A stretch of 64,000 nt of DNA, taken from the NCBI GenBank assembly GCA_022410635.1, contig JAJVDF010000497.1:568509-632508 (forward strand), in the 5' to 3' direction. Shown one piece after another: positions 59,930 through 64,000 of this stretch. The notes beneath the pieces were generated by a model, which worked only from the letters and a program-made list of their open reading frames with translations, made no database searches and was not told where the DNA came from. Source of the stretch: Tretioscincus oriximinensis (taxonomy: Eukaryota; Chordata; Lepidosauria; Squamata; Gymnophthalmidae). Within the stretch, counting starts at the first letter, position 1. Every line of letters begins with the position of its first letter. Both the position numbers and the translations under genes were made by a program.

Positions 59930-60305
59930 TTTGGTAGCAAGCAGGTGCATAACGTCTTTAGGGAACTGGCTGAAATGTCTATTCTTGACTTTTAATTTTA
60001 AAGTGGGATATGGATGTCAATGATTATGAGCACAAAATTTAAGACAAGCCATAGGAGACCCACAAATACAGCAGTGATTTAACAATAGTTCTGTTTATGG
60101 GTCAATATGTTGGCGTGGAAGAAGCCACAAACTTTCATGATTGTTGGCTGAAACAAATCTGCAACCCCATCAAAAAACTTCCTGAAAACAGAAAACTAGC
60201 TTTTTAGAGGGAAAAAGCAGTTCCCTGCTGCTTCTCATAGTGCTTTATTTCCAGAAGCTGAAACCCTGGAAAGGATTCTACTACCTGTCCTCCTAATCCA
60301 TATAA
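59930..60305. other. Possible 3' UTR of the exon candidate; nothing else seen
   Basis: No repeat or open frame of note. It would be 3' UTR if the 59841 exon is real. Confidence 0.25.
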
Positions 60306-60309
60306 AAGG

Positions 60310-60547
60310 TGGTGATATTTATCAGCCTGGATAGCTTTGAGACAGGATTAGACAAGTTCAGGGAAGCGAAAGGTATAAATAGCTACTAGGATACTGTCTC
60401 CAAAAGAATACTGCAGTATTCCTGAAACACCAGCTGAGTGTTTTTCCTTCTTCTGCTTCAGCCTGCCCAGGTGCAATTGGTTGACCACTGTGTGACACAG
60501 AACGCTGGACTATATGGGCTTTGGCCCAATTCAGAAGGCTCTCCTTA
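60310..60547 (+). mobile_element. CR1-type LINE 3' UTR
   Basis: TGAGACAGGATTAGACAAGTTCA (in part), GGTATAAATAGCTACTAGGA, GCAGTATTCCTGAAAC and GACACAGAACGCTGGACTA follow, in inverse, the 3' UTR of the CR1 fragment at 39938. It abuts the tail of the L2-like LINE, so one inserted at the end of the other. Confidence 0.82.
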
Positions 60548-60692
60548 TAATTTATTTATTTATTTTATTTATTTATACTTATACCCCGCCCTATACCCGA
60601 AGGTCTCAGGGCGGCAAAAACAGTAAAACATCACTACAAAAATTAAAAAAGTATAAAACAATATTAAAAGTAGGGATAGAGATGGCATTTCT

Positions 60693-62152
60693 TCAGCCAA
60701 AGGCCAGGCAAAAGAGGTGCGTCTTCAAGGACCTTCTAAAAAAGTACAGCGATGATGATAGACGCACCTCGAGGGGCAGATTGTTCCAAAGACAAGGGGC
60801 AACCACTGAGAAGGCCCTAACCCAGGTTCCCACTCCACTGGATGTTGAAAGGGNTGGTACAACCAGGAGGGCCTCTCCTGCAGATCTTAAGGCACGGGCA
60901 GGTTGGTATGGAAGAAGGCATTCCTTTAGATATTTGGGGCCCAAGTTATTTAGGGCCTTGTAAGTTAAAGTCAAAACCTTGAATTGGGCTCGGTAGCAAA
61001 TGGGCAGCCAGTGCAGCTCTTTCAAGACCGGTATGATGTGTGTCTGGCCAGCTGTCCCTGTCAGCAGTCTAGCGGCTGCATTCTGCACCAGCTGTAGCTT
61101 CCGAACCGTTTTCAAGGGCAGCCCCATATAGAGCGCATTACAATAGTCCAATCTGGAAGTTACCAGAGCATGGATTACTGTGGCTAGATCATCCCTGTTC
61201 AGAAGTGGCCGTAACTGGCGAACCAGNCGTAACTGGAANNAGGCACTCCTGNCCACTGCCTCCACCTGATTTTCAAGTGTCAGTGCAGAGTCCAGAAGCA
61301 CCCCAAGATTNCGCACCCGTCCCTTATAGGGTAATTCTACCCCACCAAGGACAGGGTGCCTCCCCACTTCACGAACCCGGGATGCTCCNACACACAGCAC
61401 CTCNGTCTTGTCTGGATTCAGCTTCAATTTATTGGCCCCCATCCAGCCCATCNCTGCCTCCAGGCACCTGTCAAGCACTTCAACCGCCTCTCCTGATTCA
61501 GATGGAACAGAGAGATAGAGCTGAGTGTCATCTGCATNCCAGCCCATCTCTGCCTCCAGGCACCTGTCAAGCACTTCAACCGCCTCTCCTGATTCAGATG
61601 GAACAGAGAGATAGAGCTGAGTGTCATCTGCATGGGGGAGAGGATTGACCCCTGAGGAACCCCACAAGTGAGCTCCCATGGTGTCGAGTAACACTCCCCT
61701 ACCAGCACTCTCTGGAAGCGGCCTTGGGGATAGGAACAGAACCACTGCAATGCAGTGCCACCAACTCCTAAACTCCTTAGTCTCTCAAGGAGGATACCAT
61801 GGTCAATGGTATCAAAAGCCGCTGAGAGATCCAGGAGAACCAACAGGGTCGCATTGCCCCCATCCCTCTCTCGGAGTAGGTCATCAGCCATGGCGACCAA
61901 GGCAGTTTCCATGCCATGACTAGGCCTGAAGCCAGATTGAAATGGGTCTAGATAATCCGCTTCTTCCAAGCATGCCTGCAGCTGAACAGCCACAGCCCTC
62001 TCCAGTACCTTGCCCAGGAAGGGTATGTTGGCCACCGGGCGGTAGTTGCTTAACTCTTCTGGGTCCAGGGAAGGCTTCTTAAGGAGAGGGCGCACCACCG
62101 CCTCGTTAAGAGCCGGCGGGACCACCGCATCCCTCAAGGAAGCATTCACCAC
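60693..62152 (-). pseudogene. L2-like LINE ORF2, reverse-transcriptase half (deleted and frameshifted)
   Basis: The first frame (62152-61424) has the RT fingers and palm: [63 protein letters not shown] (first catalytic Asp) and [10 protein letters not shown]. It then leaves frame. The second frame (61745-60693) has ADDTQLYLS (catalytic Asp pair), LKLNPDK, and the C-terminal LLNRDDLATVIHALVTSRLD and ELHWLPI. Between [10 protein letters not shown] and ADDTQ the family normally has a roughly 20-residue hydrophobic stretch ending in Tyr; here they meet directly at 61633/61634, so it appears deleted and the frame is shifted. A 95-bp stretch after the Asp pair is present twice. This RT cannot be functional as read. 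Confidence 0.87.
61443..61633. repeat. Exact 95-bp tandem duplication across a single N
   Basis: 61443-61537 and 61539-61633 are identical (one N apart at 61453) and are separated only by the N at 61538. Both encode the same [23 protein letters not shown] segment in one frame. Such a junction is typical of unmerged contig overlaps, although a real duplication is possible. Confidence 0.95.
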
Positions 62153-62193
62153 TCCCTGGACCTACCCGGTCATAGCCTGCTGACTTGCTTTTA

Positions 62194-63754
62194 TCAGCCA
62201 TGAGGGGCAAGGATCCAGAGAGCATGACTTGGCCGAACCCCAACAAACAGCTTGTCCACATCATCAGGCCGCAATAATTGAAACTGATCCAAGATAACTG
62301 GACCAGACAGTTCTCTGGACACATCCTCTGGGCTATTCACAAGTGTGGCATCCAATCTCTCACGAATCTGAGTGACTTTGTTCTCAAAGTGCCTTGCAAA
62401 TTTGTCACAGCAGCTATTGGATGGCCTTTGCCCTTGATGTCCTGGGCTGGATCTTATCAGGCCATTCACCACCCGAAAGANCTCTGCTGGACGGCTANTT
62501 GAGGANGCAATGGTAACAGAGAAATAATTCCTTTTCGCTGCCACCACCNCCACCTGGTAGGCACGATAATGTGCTCTAACCCGTGTTCGGTCAGACTCTT
62601 GTTGGGATTTGCACCACCTGCGCTCCAGCCGTCGGCCTCTCTGTTTCATCATCCTTAACTCCCCAGAATACCAGGGTGTTCTACGGACTCCACAGATATG
62701 CCGAGGGCACTTGGGAGCGATCGTGTCGATAGCCCNGGTCAACTCCCGATTCCAGAGAGAGANCAGAGCCTCGACAGGAGCGCCATCCATGCCAACCGGG
62801 AAATCCCCCAGAGCATTCAGGAATCGCCCAGAATCCATAAGTCTCCGGGGGTGGACCATCTGAATGGGTCTCTCATCCTTGCAGGGGAAAGCGGTCGCTG
62901 CAAGTCCAAACCTCANCAGGGAGTGATCCGTCCATGACAATGGGCTTACCACCAGCCCTCCTATCAACGAATCATCACCAGTTCGCTCTGTGGAAAAAAA
63001 CCAGATCAAGAGTATGTCCTGCTTTGTGAGTTGGGCCAGTGACACATTGAGATAGCCCCATGGTTGTCATGGAGGCCATTAAGAGCTGAGCAGGACCAGT
63101 GAGGATAGCCTCTGCATGGATGTTGAAGTCCCCCAGCACCACGGTGCTAGGAGCCTCCAACACCACATCAGAGACCACCTCTGCCAACTCAGCTAGGGAT
63201 GCTGCTGGGCAGCGGGGTGACCGGTACACNAGCAGCATCCCTATTCTATCTCTTTTGCCCAACAACAGGAACAGTCCCTCAAATCCAGAAGCAGAGCGAA
63301 TTGGCCGCCTGGTGAGAGAGATGGATGATTTGTGGAACACAGCAACACCCCCTCCCCTTCCTACTGGTCTAGAACAGTGCTGCACTGAATAACCTGGGGG
63401 ACAGAGCTGGGTAAGATTAGGCCCACCAAGTTCATCCACCCAGGTCTCAGTAATACATGCCAGGTCAGCCCCTTCATCCAAGATTAAATCATGAATGATA
63501 GATGTTTTATTCTGGACTGACCTGGCATTTAGAAGCAGCACCACCAGAGCAGTGGGCCGGTTGACAGGTATTCCCAAATTCTGCTGGTTGGGAGNCANAA
63601 CAGAAGGGATGATAGCCTTGATGCATCTATCACCCCTTCTCGTGATCTGTCTCTTCTGCCTCCCAACGCCATATCTCCCCCTGCCCGTCACCACATGTAT
63701 GGCAGCCCCCTGTGCCTGTTCTCCCCCTCCTAATTCCTGGCCTTGGGAACACAT
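62194..63754 (-). pseudogene. L2-like LINE ORF2, endonuclease half (frameshifted)
   Basis: Encodes an AP-type endonuclease that nicks the target DNA. Visible motifs, in order: LLNARSVQNKTSIIHDLI, ACITETWVDE (catalytic Glu), GGGVAV, VYRSPR, VLGDFNIHA, HTLDLVF and, in the next frame, WTDHSL (the catalytic Asp-His pair). The first frame (63754-62975) ends just after HTLDLVFF. The second (63045-62194) carries on, so one frameshift lies near the A7 run at 62994-63000. The second frame continues through a Trp/Arg-rich linker (TPWYSGELR) and stops at 62194. The opening codons before LLNARS may be 5' UTR. Catalytic residues look intact despite the frameshift, so decay is fairly recent or partly due to sequence error. 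Confidence 0.85.
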
Positions 63755-63854
63755 TATTCCCAGTGGGGGGGGGAGGGGGATGATAAGTATCTAAAACAGT
63801 ATTAAATTACAGAAGCACCTTAAAAACAGTTTTAAAACACAATATTAAAAAAAT

Positions 63855-63915
63855 ATATAAAAAGCACTCTCTCACACACGCATACACACAGCCACACAAC
63901 ACATACGCACAGATA
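63855..63915. repeat. CA-rich simple repeat
   Basis: CTCTCTCACACACGCATACA and following CA-rich bases with interruptions, in the presumed 5' region of the LINE. Confidence 0.75.
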
Positions 63916-64000
63916 ACCCGGAGCCCAATATTGTGTGTTGGCTCCTTGGTGGAAGATTAGTCCATCAGGAGGTGGGCAGCCCAGTCTCTCACCCTGGGCA

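Larger units (their letters stand above)
60548..64000 (-). mobile_element. Near-full-length L2-like LINE (CR1/Jockey group), broken
   Basis: A non-LTR retrotransposon read right to left. The order is a presumed 5' region (64000-63760, with a CA-rich tract), an endonuclease, a linker, reverse transcriptase, a C-terminal helical region ending LKTHLFCLAFG at 60693, a 3' UTR, and a tail inverted as ATACCCCGCCCTATACCCGA with TTTATTTATTTA. About 3.06 kb of ORF2 remains, close to the expected ~1000 codons. Frames change several times and about a dozen Ns are present. The tail is shared with SINEs at 15471 and 26466. The L2 assignment rests on remembered family motifs. The 5' end may extend past the window. 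Confidence 0.93.

Overview
The window looks like intronic or intergenic DNA from a squamate reptile, most likely a lizard. It is AT-rich, has no operons or compact genes, and carries the repeat mixture known from squamates. Four LINE clades are recognisable from their own sequence: L2-like, CR1, L1 and BovB/RTE. Two tRNA-derived SINE types are present, including Sauria-like copies with A and B boxes and TAAA-type tails. There are also many short non-autonomous DNA transposons and long triplet microsatellites. Dozens of isolated single Ns show that this is a draft assembly.

Layout. 1-9 kb is mostly unique sequence, with a TTA microsatellite, a CR1 scrap, a SINE and a decayed BovB copy (7.2-8.2 kb, minus strand). 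A candidate 84-bp coding exon lies at 9.2 kb. 11-26 kb holds palindromic MITEs, an L1 3' fragment (14.1-14.8 kb), SINEs and LINE tails. 26-42 kb holds an L2 tail beside a complete SINE, a GC-rich block with alternating inverted modules, two homologous CR1 fragments (28.0 and 39.9 kb) and nested insertions. The clearest nest is a hAT element with a perfect 8-bp target duplication inside an older L2 fragment. 42-59 kb holds a 950-bp element with PIF-like ends, a 495-bp hAT-like element with an 8-bp duplication, more MITEs and two large triplet arrays. A candidate terminal coding exon lies at 59.84 kb. 60.5-64 kb is a nearly full-length but broken L2-like LINE on the minus strand.

Host genes. 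Nothing here can be named. The two exon candidates (9220-9303 and 59841-59925, both plus strand) have good splice signals and matching phase, so they could be consecutive exons at the 3' end of one gene. That is an inference from short open frames.

How the pieces relate. The SINE tails match the 3' end of the L2-like LINE in the same window, which suggests that this LINE supplied their retrotransposition machinery. Many longer open frames lie inside transposons or microsatellites and are not genes. I did not find a convincing new biological system. The most informative observations are the shared LINE/SINE tail, the MITE families, a retroposon-like unit ending in different triplet arrays, and an exact 95-bp duplication across an N inside the LINE that is probably an assembly artefact.
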